Assembly: GCA_963779225.1 (NCBI GenBank)
Contig: CAVZWW010000003.1
Span: 434,001 to 498,000 of the forward strand
Direction: 5' to 3'
DNA length: 64,000 nucleotides
Origin: CAVPCZ01 sp963779225
GTDB lineage: Bacteria; Bacteroidota; Ignavibacteria; UBA10030; UBA6906
The position numbers and the translations under genes are program-made. The notes beneath the pieces were generated by a model, which was not told where the DNA came from, ran no database searches, and was given only the letters and a program-made list of their open reading frames with translations. Every line of letters begins with the position of its first letter. Position 1 is the first letter of the stretch. Positions 17,440 through 25,169 of this stretch are shown piece by piece.

Positions 17440-18726
17440 TCAGGTTTTCTGCTGTTTTTTCTTTGCCGCCGGAAAGAGGATGTTGTTCAGTATGAGCCGA
17501 TATCCCGGCGAGTTCTTGTGCAGGGAGAGGTCGGTGGGCGGATCCCCGACAGCATGCTGGTAGTCTTCCGGATCGTGTCCGCCGTAGAACGTGAAAGTTC
17601 CCCTCCCGAAATTGCCGTGCAAATAGCGCACCTGGTCCATTCCGTCACGTTCTGCAAGGACCACCACGGTTTTCTTGACAAGATTCTTCTTGAAGTTGGT
17701 GGTTTGCCCCAGGAACCCCTTCAGCACGTTGACGTGATTCTGCGTCAGCATGGTGGGAACGGGGTCAAACTTGGCGGAAAACTCGAAGAGAGTAAAGTAG
17801 TCCGTTTCGGGATTCTGGAGTGCAAGAAGATCACTCGGGGGCTGGTCAATGTCGGAGTACTCATACCGCAGGGGGTTACGCTCGAGCGTGAAATCCGTAA
17901 AGGCAAGCGTCTTTGAGAAATCGAGTTTGTTCTGCGCATCAGGGTCGGGGGGATCGCCGTCGTACATCACGTCGCAGATATCCGTCTGTTCTGCGGCGAG
18001 GGCAATGTCATACGTGTCTGTGGCCGAACACATGGCAAACAGGAATCCCCCATTGGCGATATATTCCTTGATCGTCCGGACTACGGCCTTTTTGAGTTCG
18101 GAGACCTTCTTGAACCCGAGTTTCTGCGCTTCTCGTTCTTGTGTCACCTGCTGCTCCACGTACCATGCCGATCCGGCAAACGAGGCGTAAAACTTGCCAT
18201 ACTGGCCGGTGAAGTCTTCGTGGTGGAGGTGGAGCCAATCATATTCAAACAGTTTTCCTTCCAGGACTTCCGTATCCCAGACTTTTTCATACGTGATCTC
18301 CGCATATTCGAGCGCGAGGGTCACGGCGTCATCCCAGGGATGGAAGCCGGGGGGAACATAGACGGCGACACGGGGTGCTTTCTCCAGGCGGACGACATCC
18401 ATATTGTTGTCATCCTGCTGAACCTCCGCGTAGATCTGTGCAGCACCGGACTGACTGATGGTGCCCGCCGTTACGCCCCGCACGCGGCACTCGGCGGCAA
18501 CGACGGGGTTTTCGTCCACCATGAACGCCCCGCCCCGGTAGTTCAGCAGCCAGTCTACCTCCAGGTTTTTCGTGAGGGCCCAGTAGGCTATGCCATAGGC
18601 CTTCAGGTGATCCGTTTGTTGAAGGTCCATTGGGATCAGCACCTTGCCCTGGGGGAGGGCAGTCGTGGCCATCAACATCATGGATAAGGCGAGAGCAATA
18701 TCCATGCCCGCTGGTCTATTCCTCAC
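17440..18726 (-). CDS. Exported 'AsnB-like' protein, glutamine-amidotransferase-like fold, function unknown
   Basis: A 428-residue protein of a Bacteroidota/Chlorobi family that databases often call 'asparagine synthetase B'; it has neither the N-terminal nucleophile Cys nor the PP-loop of AsnB. Visible features: a signal peptide (hydrophobic to about residue 22, ALPQG), AYWALTKNLEVDWLLNYRGG, WLHLHHEDFTGQYGKFY, and GGFLFAMCSATDTYD, the last like the nucleophile elbow of class I amidotransferase/ThuA folds. The GTG start at 18726 is preferred: GGGGAAG is upstream, it overlaps the TPR stop as GTGA, and it supplies the positive charges a signal peptide needs. Confidence 0.72.
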   Translation of the reverse strand: MRNRPAGMDIALALSMMLMATTALPQGKVLIPMDLQQTDHLKAYGIAYWALTKNLEVDWLLNYRGGAFMVDENPVVAAECRVRGVTAGTISQSGAAQIYAEVQQDDNNMDVVRLEKAPRVAVYVPPGFHPWDDAVTLALEYAEITYEKVWDTEVLEGKLFEYDWLHLHHEDFTGQYGKFYASFAGSAWYVEQQVTQEREAQKLGFKKVSELKKAVVRTIKEYIANGGFLFAMCSATDTYDIALAAEQTDICDVMYDGDPPDPDAQNKLDFSKTLAFTDFTLERNPLRYEYSDIDQPPSDLLALQNPETDYFTLFEFSAKFDPVPTMLTQNHVNVLKGFLGQTTNFKKNLVKKTVVVLAERDGMDQVRYLHGNFGRGTFTFYGGHDPEDYQHAVGDPPTDLSLHKNSPGYRLILNNILFPAAKKKQQKT

Positions 18727-20576
18727 AGTGCTTCCCCGCGCAGGATGCGTATGCGTTTTCGTGCCTCATGGGCCAGGATCGATTGCGGCCGTTCGGCGAG
18801 CAGGCGTTCATACGCCTGGATGGCCCTGGCGGTATCGTGCATACCGAATTGCCGCACCTCGCCCAGCCTGAAGAGGGCCCGGTCGATCTGGTTGCTGTTG
18901 TCGTGATATTCGCTGAGCAGCCGTTCGTACACGCTGACGGCGTCCGCGTACCGCCCTGCGGTGGCAAGGAGTGTGCCGGTACGGAGCAGAGCGTCGTCGG
19001 CCAGGTCTGAGGCTGGAAATCGTTGCACGATATCCTCCAGCATCGCCGCCGCTTCGGTATTCTTGCGTTGCCGCGCGAGGTATTCCGCCCGCCCGAAGAT
19101 GCGGAGGGCTTCGGGGGAGGTGGCAGCGTTCTCCTGGAGAAAGGCCTGAAGCTGCAGGGCATCGTTCGTGTAATCGTGCTGTGCATTCAGAGAGATCGTG
19201 CCGAGCAGGCGCACGGCGTCATCGGTTCTCCCGCTGAAGAAGGCGAGTTCGGCCAGATGGTACTGCGCTTCGTCGCCCTGATCGGGTGTTGCGTCCGGGG
19301 CTCCTGCGACGGCGCCGAATGTTGCTGCCGCGTTTACCGTATCGGCCCGTGCCACGAGGATCTCACCTATCCGCAGCTGCACATCGTAACGGCCGGCCGG
19401 GGTAATCGCCGGTTCCTGCAGCACCTGTCTGAAGCTGTGCAGGGCGGCATCCATATCCCCGTACTGCCCGAGCTGCACCATGCCGATCTGGTAGAGGGAT
19501 TTGGCGGAGTATTCCGAACGGGGATGTTCTTCGATCAGTGTGGTGAAGGCCGCGACGGCGCCTTCATAGCGGGTACGGGTTTCCGACACAGGCCGTGTGG
19601 CGGACAGGATCACGCTCCGGCCGCTATCCGCGGTCGCCTGCAGTTCCAGAAGTGCGCAGGCATATCCGTACTTCGCCCGGGGGAGTTGCGCAGGCTGGAG
19701 GGGCAGGCGGAGGGCTTCGCGGTATGCCAGGGCGGCAACCTCATATCCGCGTTCGCGGAACACCCGATCCGCAAAGCCGAGCACCGCGCCGCCGTTTGCC
19801 TTTGAAAGATCATCGATTTGTTTGTAGACATCAAAGGCGTTTCCGTATTCTTTCCCTTCGAGGTAGAGCCAGCCGAGCAATTCATACAGCTGCAGATCCT
19901 GTCGTGTTTCAAGGGTTTTCCTGACAGTGGCAATGGCTGCCGCGCGGCCGTCATTCTTGTACGAAAAAGCCGCCATACGACCCTGCACAAAGCCGATCTG
20001 CGCCGGATTCTTTTGCAGCCAGCGGAGGTATTCTTCTGTCGCACCCGCATAATCCATCGAGGCGGCAAGCAACTGGGAGAGCTCGATGGTAAAAAGGTAT
20101 GGATCGTTGCAGGCGATGCGGCCGCGCCGATAGATCTCTGCGGCACGTTCCAGGAGCCGGTTCTCGATCAGGACTGAAGCGATAACCCTGTAGCTCTGCT
20201 GGTTTGCGGGATTCAGAGCAATGGCCTGTTCCCATGTTTCCTCTGCCAGTGTCTCACGCCCGGCACGGTAGTGTGCGGTTCCGAGCATCCCGTACAGCGT
20301 GTAATCAGCCGGGAGGCGTGTGAGAACGTCTTGAATGAGACTGACCGCCTCATCGTACTTTTTCAGCTGCATGTACATCCGGTGCAAACCGTCGAAATAG
20401 ATAAAATTCGACGGCTCGCGTGTCAGGAGTTCCTTGTACAGCCCGGCAGCACGCTCCCATTCGCCCGCCTGTTCAAATCCCCGGGCAAGTTGAAACTTCG
20501 CCTGCAGGTCAGGTGTTTGAGAACGCAGGTCCTGCGCACACAGCACAAGGAGCAATATGAAGGAGATCCATCGCAT
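18723..20576 (-). CDS. Exported tetratricopeptide-repeat protein
   Basis: A 617-residue protein with a signal peptide (MRWISFILLLVLCAQ, cleavage near RSQ) followed by TPR units over almost the whole length (about 25-610), partly degenerate in the middle. The frame is open much further upstream, through the dxr start region, but the ATG at 20576 gives the signal peptide and avoids dxr. The stop overlaps the GTG of the AsnB-like gene, so the two are coupled and likely act together in the periplasm. An envelope scaffold role is inference. Confidence 0.8.
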   Translation of the reverse strand: MRWISFILLLVLCAQDLRSQTPDLQAKFQLARGFEQAGEWERAAGLYKELLTREPSNFIYFDGLHRMYMQLKKYDEAVSLIQDVLTRLPADYTLYGMLGTAHYRAGRETLAEETWEQAIALNPANQQSYRVIASVLIENRLLERAAEIYRRGRIACNDPYLFTIELSQLLAASMDYAGATEEYLRWLQKNPAQIGFVQGRMAAFSYKNDGRAAAIATVRKTLETRQDLQLYELLGWLYLEGKEYGNAFDVYKQIDDLSKANGGAVLGFADRVFRERGYEVAALAYREALRLPLQPAQLPRAKYGYACALLELQATADSGRSVILSATRPVSETRTRYEGAVAAFTTLIEEHPRSEYSAKSLYQIGMVQLGQYGDMDAALHSFRQVLQEPAITPAGRYDVQLRIGEILVARADTVNAAATFGAVAGAPDATPDQGDEAQYHLAELAFFSGRTDDAVRLLGTISLNAQHDYTNDALQLQAFLQENAATSPEALRIFGRAEYLARQRKNTEAAAMLEDIVQRFPASDLADDALLRTGTLLATAGRYADAVSVYERLLSEYHDNSNQIDRALFRLGEVRQFGMHDTARAIQAYERLLAERPQSILAHEARKRIRILRGEAL

Positions 20577-20589
20577 GGTAGTGCCAAGA

Positions 20590-20618
20590 AATGTACCATC
20601 CCGCGGCTTGATAAACAA
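20590..20618 (-). promoter_or_regulatory. Candidate promoter for the exported TPR protein
   Basis: Minus strand -35 TTGTTT (20618-20613), 17-base spacer, -10 TACATT (20595-20590). The start would fall about 5-8 bases before the ATG, giving an almost leaderless message. It overlaps the divergent dxr promoter by six bases. Confidence 0.4.
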
Positions 20619-20636
20619 GCACCGTTTGGTTACCTT
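20608..20636 (+). promoter_or_regulatory. Promoter for dxr-rseP
   Basis: Plus strand -35 TTGATA (20608-20613), 17-base spacer, -10 TACCTT (20631-20636). Predicted start near 20643, about 12 bases before the GTG of dxr. The six -35 bases fall inside the divergent TPR promoter, so the two cannot be occupied together. Confidence 0.5.
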
Positions 20637-20654
20637 GATATATTGCAAACATCC

Positions 20655-21821
20655 GTGAAACGCATCACTAACATCGCGATCCTCGGGTCTACCGGCTCCA
20701 TAGGACGCAGCAGTCTCGAGGTTATTGCCGCGCACCCTGAGCGATTCCGTGTCACCTATCTGACCGCTCACCGTAACGTAGAACTGCTTGCAGAGCAGGC
20801 GGCGCTGTTTCATCCCCGCGGGGTTGTTGTCGGGAAAGGACGGAACGCAGATTTTCTGGAATCGCGTCTGAACGGAAGCACGGAGGTGCTCGGGGGAGAG
20901 GACGGCCTTCTGGACGTCGTAATGCGTCCGGATGTGGATCTTGTGATTAATTCGCTTGTCGGTTTTGCCGGGTTGAGACCCACGCTCCGCGCAATCGAAG
21001 CGGGGAAGGATATTGCGCTCGCCAACAAGGAGACGCTTGTCGTCGCGGGCGAGATGGTGATGCGCGCCGTTGCTCAGCACGGCGTTCGACTGATGCCGGT
21101 GGACAGCGAGCACAGTGCGATTATGCAGTGCTTGCAGGGAGAGGATATCCGTACTGTTGCGCGGCTGATTCTGACCGCGTCGGGCGGGCCTTTCCTGCAT
21201 GTGGACAAAGAGCGCTTCCCGAACATTTCGCCTGCAGAAGCGCTGCGGCATCCGACGTGGCGCATGGGCAACAAGATCAGCATCGATTCCGCCACGCTGA
21301 TGAACAAGGGGTTGGAGGTCATCGAAGCATGCTGGCTCTTCGGGCTCCCGGCCTCAAAAATCGAGGTCATCGTTCATCCGCAGTCCATCATCCATTCCAT
21401 GGTCGAGTTCGTGGATGGCTCGGTGAAGGCCCAGCTGGGTATCCCGGACATGAAGCTGCCAATCCAGTACGCCCTCACCTATCCCGAACGTCCCGTTTCG
21501 GCATTCACGCGTCTGGATTTCGCGGCACTGGCCCGGATGACATTTCTTGAACCGGACATGGAGAAGTTCCGCTGTCTGGCTCTGGCGTTTCACGCTCTGG
21601 AGACCGGCGGCACGGCTCCGGCGGTGCTCAATGCCGCCAATGAGGTTGCCGTTGAGCATTTTCTGGGCGGCCGGGTTCCGTTCAGCGCCATTCCCACGCT
21701 CATCGAGGAAGCACTGACGGTGCATCAGTCCATGGCCCATCCGGGGCTGGATGATATTGTTCATGCGGACCGCGAGACGCGTGCGTTCGTGCAGCAGCAG
21801 ATAACAGCCGTTTCATTCTGA
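20655..21821 (+). CDS. dxr: 1-deoxy-D-xylulose 5-phosphate reductoisomerase
   Basis: Converts DXP to MEP with NADPH, the committed step of the non-mevalonate isoprenoid pathway. The 388 residues have the NADPH loop GSTGSIG near the N-terminus, ALANKETLV, PVDSEHSA with the metal-binding Asp and Glu, and the lid segment around ASGGPF; all are family signatures. The start is taken as GTG at 20655 (VKRITNIAILGST), giving the usual length; a TTG at 20643 is possible. It is followed after 10 bases by rseP, a very common pair. Confidence 0.94.
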   Translation: MKRITNIAILGSTGSIGRSSLEVIAAHPERFRVTYLTAHRNVELLAEQAALFHPRGVVVGKGRNADFLESRLNGSTEVLGGEDGLLDVVMRPDVDLVINSLVGFAGLRPTLRAIEAGKDIALANKETLVVAGEMVMRAVAQHGVRLMPVDSEHSAIMQCLQGEDIRTVARLILTASGGPFLHVDKERFPNISPAEALRHPTWRMGNKISIDSATLMNKGLEVIEACWLFGLPASKIEVIVHPQSIIHSMVEFVDGSVKAQLGIPDMKLPIQYALTYPERPVSAFTRLDFAALARMTFLEPDMEKFRCLALAFHALETGGTAPAVLNAANEVAVEHFLGGRVPFSAIPTLIEEALTVHQSMAHPGLDDIVHADRETRAFVQQQITAVSF

Positions 21822-21831
21822 CGGGTTGACT

Positions 21832-23148
21832 ATGCAGTTTCTGGAAACCGTTCTCTATTTTGTCATCACTCTCGGTGTACTTGTGTTCGTACATGAGTTC
21901 GGGCATTTTCTCACCGCAAAACTCTGTGGCATGCGTGTCGACCGGTTTTCCATCGGCTTCCCGCCGCGCGCCTTCGGCAAGCAGTTCGGCGACACCGATT
22001 ACTGCGTTTCGTGGATTCCCATCGGGGGATATGTCAAGATCGCAGGAATGATCGATGAGAGCTTCGACACCGAGCACCTTGCCGGCCCGCCCCAGCCATG
22101 GGAATTCCGGGCAAAGCCGATCTGGCAGCGGATGCTGGTGATCTCGGGCGGCGTGCTGATGAATATCCTGCTGGCCATCGTAATCTTCTGGGGGATCAAT
22201 TTTGTGCAGGGGCGCGTCCTCCGCGAAACAACGGAGATCGGCACCATTCTTGAAACCAGTGCAGCGGCGAAGGGGGGTCTGCAGCGCGGCGATCGCGTCT
22301 TGAGAATCAACGGCACGGCGGTTACGCACTGGGATGATATTCTCAACCAGGTCTATATCGAAAACGTTGGCAACGACGTCACGTTTACCGTGCTGCGGGC
22401 GGGAAAGGAGATCGATATCCCCTTCGCCCGCACGGCCATTCCCGAACCGAATGAGGCGAACTTCGGGATTATGCCGTCACACACGGAGATCGTGGTCAAC
22501 ACGGTACAGTCGGGGATGCCGGCAGACGCACTGGGTCTGAAACCGGGAGATGTGTTGTTGTCTGTTGGGGGCACAGTACTCCAATCCGACGCGCAGGTGA
22601 AACAACTGGTGCAGGCAAGTGCAGGCTTGCCGGTTATGATAGAATGGCGGCGGGGTACCGAAGTGCTGAAGGGGACAACGACGCCCACCGAGGGCGGCAT
22701 GATCGGCATCGGCTTTGCTCTTCGATATGTCGGCCCGGTACGCAAGGTGGACTATTCCATCTTCGAAGCCTTGCCGCGCGGGTTGAGCGACGTATTCAAC
22801 GTGAGTATTCTGTTCATCAAGCAGATGTGGCAGATTGTCACCGGAAAAGTGGCATTCGCGCAGTCAGTAGGCGGCCCGATCCGGATTGCGCAGATGGCCA
22901 CACAAACTGCGGAACTCGGCGTGTTAACATACCTGGGGTTCATAGCGTTGTTAAGCATGAGCCTGGCAATCCTGAATTTTCTCCCCTTTCCGGCACTCGA
23001 TGGAGGACACATGACCTTCCTTGTCTATGAAGCGATCTTCCGCCGGGAAGTCCCCACGAGAGTCCGGCTGGCGCTGCAGAAGGCGGGTTTCGTGCTGCTG
23101 TTGATCTTCATGGTGTTTGTCGTTTACAACGATATACGGCATTTCTAG
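21832..23148 (+). CDS. rseP: Site-2 intramembrane zinc metalloprotease RseP
   Basis: Cleaves transmembrane anti-sigma factors and remnant signal peptides in the inner membrane. In 438 residues: HEFGH at 21-25 (zinc ligands and catalytic Glu) in the first membrane helix, the conserved Gly-rich loop after it (FSIGFPPRAFG), two PDZ-like domains (about 120-205 and 215-290), and the C-terminal NFLPFPALDGG motif that supplies the third zinc ligand. The ATG at 21832 is chosen over a TTG two codons earlier. A zinc anti-sigma factor is encoded at 37653-37973, but it has no membrane segment, so it is not an obvious substrate. Confidence 0.94.
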   Translation: MQFLETVLYFVITLGVLVFVHEFGHFLTAKLCGMRVDRFSIGFPPRAFGKQFGDTDYCVSWIPIGGYVKIAGMIDESFDTEHLAGPPQPWEFRAKPIWQRMLVISGGVLMNILLAIVIFWGINFVQGRVLRETTEIGTILETSAAAKGGLQRGDRVLRINGTAVTHWDDILNQVYIENVGNDVTFTVLRAGKEIDIPFARTAIPEPNEANFGIMPSHTEIVVNTVQSGMPADALGLKPGDVLLSVGGTVLQSDAQVKQLVQASAGLPVMIEWRRGTEVLKGTTTPTEGGMIGIGFALRYVGPVRKVDYSIFEALPRGLSDVFNVSILFIKQMWQIVTGKVAFAQSVGGPIRIAQMATQTAELGVLTYLGFIALLSMSLAILNFLPFPALDGGHMTFLVYEAIFRREVPTRVRLALQKAGFVLLLIFMVFVVYNDIRHF

Positions 23149-23239
23149 TGCCCCACCAACTGGATGCCTTACCATTCCAGAGGGGCATCCCGCGCTGCGG
23201 GACCGTCACAACTCGTCAGAATCGGCACTAGCAGCGTTG

Positions 23240-23270
23240 CCGGAGGGCGGCCCGTCCTGCCACCCTCCGG
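23240..23270 (+). terminator. Hairpin after rseP
   Basis: CCGGAGGG (23240-23247) pairs with CCCTCCGG (23263-23270) around a 15-base loop. It separates rseP from the promoter of the next operon. Only a weak pyrimidine tract follows, so it may not be a classical intrinsic terminator. Confidence 0.4.
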
Positions 23271-23281
23271 TGTTCCCCCGT

Positions 23282-23310
23282 TTGCAACACTCCCCCCAAT
23301 TTGTTATACT
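23282..23310 (+). promoter_or_regulatory. Promoter for the FecR/CHASE2-cyclase operon
   Basis: -35 TTGCAA (23282-23287), exactly 17 bases, -10 TATACT (23305-23310) on the plus strand. Start predicted near 23317, giving a leader of about 38 bases before the ATG at 23355. The four following genes are separated by only 12 to 24 bases and should be one transcript. Confidence 0.6.
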
Positions 23311-23354
23311 GACATGTTGCGTCGCTGTTCTCCACTTACCACAGGGGCGATCCC

Positions 23355-24419
23355 ATGAGAGCATCCCTTCTCTTCATCGCCATCGTTCTTCTTGCGTCCG
23401 TGCCGATGCTGGCGCAGGGACCGATCATCGACATCGGCACATCCGTCACACCTGCGAATGTCCTCACACTGCAAGACGTGGACTTTGTCAACGCGACTAC
23501 CCCGAAGTGGCTTTTTACCATTGATCTGAAGATTCGCAACGCCGAGGGGGGCAACACTACGCCGGTGAATGTGATCATGGCGATCAGGATGGACGTGCTG
23601 CTGGCCAATGGCGAGTCCTTCAGCCCTGCTTCAGAGCTGACAACCAGATCCTTCCCCGTCGAGGGATCGCGGTCCATCAGCAATCTGGACCTGAAGCAGA
23701 ACCCCGTCTACGGCATTAGCTACACCTTGTCACCGGAGGCAAAGCGGAGGTTTGAAGAGCTGGCACTTCCCACCGGATTCATGCCTTCCGGCACTTACAC
23801 ATTTCATATAGAAGTGACGACAGAACGTTACAACCAGTCATTCAAGGCGTCGTTCCAATTCGTCCTCTCCAATCCCTCGCGTCTTGAGCTGGTGTTCCCG
23901 ATGGACCATGACCGTTCAGTGGGTCCATTCCCATTCTTTCAATGGTACTTCGACGGTCCCCGCTCGCGTATTTCTATCTTCGAACAGTTACCCGGCCAAT
24001 CCTCCCCGCAGGAGGCCGCTGGTGGCGTACCGCATGCAACGGCCGAGGTGACGACGAATTCATTTCTCTATCCGAGCGCAGGTGTGCGCCCGCTCGAGAC
24101 GGGGAAGACCTACGTCTGGTTTGTCGAAGGAATTGTGGCCGCTTCGGGCAATCCCAGCGGTTCATTTAAAAGCCCCTACCGGTCGTTCACGGTGTCTGCA
24201 GGAGGCGGCAACGCGGCCATGCAGAGTCTTCTGGATGAACTTGAACGCGTGCTCGGGCCAAAGCACAAAGCTCTCTTCGACCGGATTCGATCCGAAGCCC
24301 TTTCCCCCACCGGCACGCTCCGCGTGGACGGGGCAACGATCACAACCACGGAGCTCGTCAAACTGATCGACCGGTTCCGCAGTGCTCCTGCAGGCGTTAT
24401 CAACGTCGATATTGAATAG
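23355..24419 (+). CDS. Exported protein of unknown function, first gene of the FecR/cyclase operon
   Basis: A 354-residue protein with a signal peptide (cleavage after MLAQ, about residue 22). The N-terminal half (about 25-185) reads as beta-strand rich and may be an Ig- or fibronectin-like domain; the middle has FQWYFDGPRSRISIFEQ and KTYVWFVEGIV, typical of fibronectin-like repeats with a terminal aromatic strand. The C-terminus (about 275-354) is helical and charged. No enzyme motif is seen. Its place before FecR suggests an extracytoplasmic sensing or structural role, which is inference. Confidence 0.68.
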   Translation: MRASLLFIAIVLLASVPMLAQGPIIDIGTSVTPANVLTLQDVDFVNATTPKWLFTIDLKIRNAEGGNTTPVNVIMAIRMDVLLANGESFSPASELTTRSFPVEGSRSISNLDLKQNPVYGISYTLSPEAKRRFEELALPTGFMPSGTYTFHIEVTTERYNQSFKASFQFVLSNPSRLELVFPMDHDRSVGPFPFFQWYFDGPRSRISIFEQLPGQSSPQEAAGGVPHATAEVTTNSFLYPSAGVRPLETGKTYVWFVEGIVAASGNPSGSFKSPYRSFTVSAGGGNAAMQSLLDELERVLGPKHKALFDRIRSEALSPTGTLRVDGATITTTELVKLIDRFRSAPAGVINVDIE

Positions 24420-24443
24420 TCCGCTTCTTCTGTGGAGTGTACC

Positions 24444-25148
24444 ATGAGATCATTCCTGTTACGCATATGTGTTGGCGCCTGCACTTTCATTCCGCTGCAG
24501 TCCCTGGTCGCCGCCCCACCCGACGCCGAGGGCGCCCCCATCGGTCTCCTGAGCAAGGTCATTCTTGAAGTGCTGCGCAAGGAAAGTGGAAAGACCTGGG
24601 AGAACGCCATGAGGGGTCAGACTCTGGGCTCGGGTGACATGGTCCGTACGGGGCCAAAATCCCTCGCTATCATCAAGTTCAAAGACAACAGCCTGGTCCG
24701 GCTGCGCGAACGTTCCGAGCTGACGGTAACCGGCACGATTACGGGCGGGGCATTTTACAAAGCGGTGGAAGTGCAGATGGGCGTTGTCGGTTTCAATGTG
24801 CAGAAGCAGCGTTCGGGGGAAGAATTCCGTTTCACCTCACCGACATCGGTCGCATCCATCCGTGGAACTGCGGGTATGTTCGGCACCGCAACGGCGTCTG
24901 ATACGCTGACGGTGACGGAAGGATCCGTCCTCTTCACCAACCGCATCTCCAATACATCGGTGGACGTCTCTTCCGGCTTTACCGGCATATCCAGCCGTGA
25001 TGGAACGATCCAGACACGACGGTCGACGGAGAGGGAACGCCGCTCGGCACTCGAGGCACAGCGGGATGATCAGTACAAGAAGTTGGAAATCGAACTCCGC
25101 GACCCCAGGGGAAAGACGAACCAGCTGAAAATAGAATACCGAGACTAA
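24444..25148 (+). CDS. Exported FecR-domain protein
   Basis: A 234-residue protein with a signal peptide (MRSFLLRICVGACTF..., cleavage near VAA) and one FecR domain (about 30-175). The domain holds the typical LGSGDMVRTGPKSLAIIKFKDNSLVRLRE and TSVASIRGTAGMFG segments. A charged tail of about 45 residues follows. Classical FecR is a membrane anti-sigma regulator; here there is no cytoplasmic or transmembrane part, so this is a free periplasmic FecR domain that may bind a ligand or polymer. The ATG at 24444 is 6 bases after GGAG, better than the GTG at 24432. Confidence 0.85.
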   Translation: MRSFLLRICVGACTFIPLQSLVAAPPDAEGAPIGLLSKVILEVLRKESGKTWENAMRGQTLGSGDMVRTGPKSLAIIKFKDNSLVRLRERSELTVTGTITGGAFYKAVEVQMGVVGFNVQKQRSGEEFRFTSPTSVASIRGTAGMFGTATASDTLTVTEGSVLFTNRISNTSVDVSSGFTGISSRDGTIQTRRSTERERRSALEAQRDDQYKKLEIELRDPRGKTNQLKIEYRD

Positions 25149-25169
25149 CCGACTGGTTCCCCAGCCCGT

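Noticed and set aside
17440..18726. Name 'asparagine synthetase B'
   Set aside because: Family mislabel: neither the N-terminal glutaminase Cys nor the ATP PP-loop is present, and the protein has a signal peptide.
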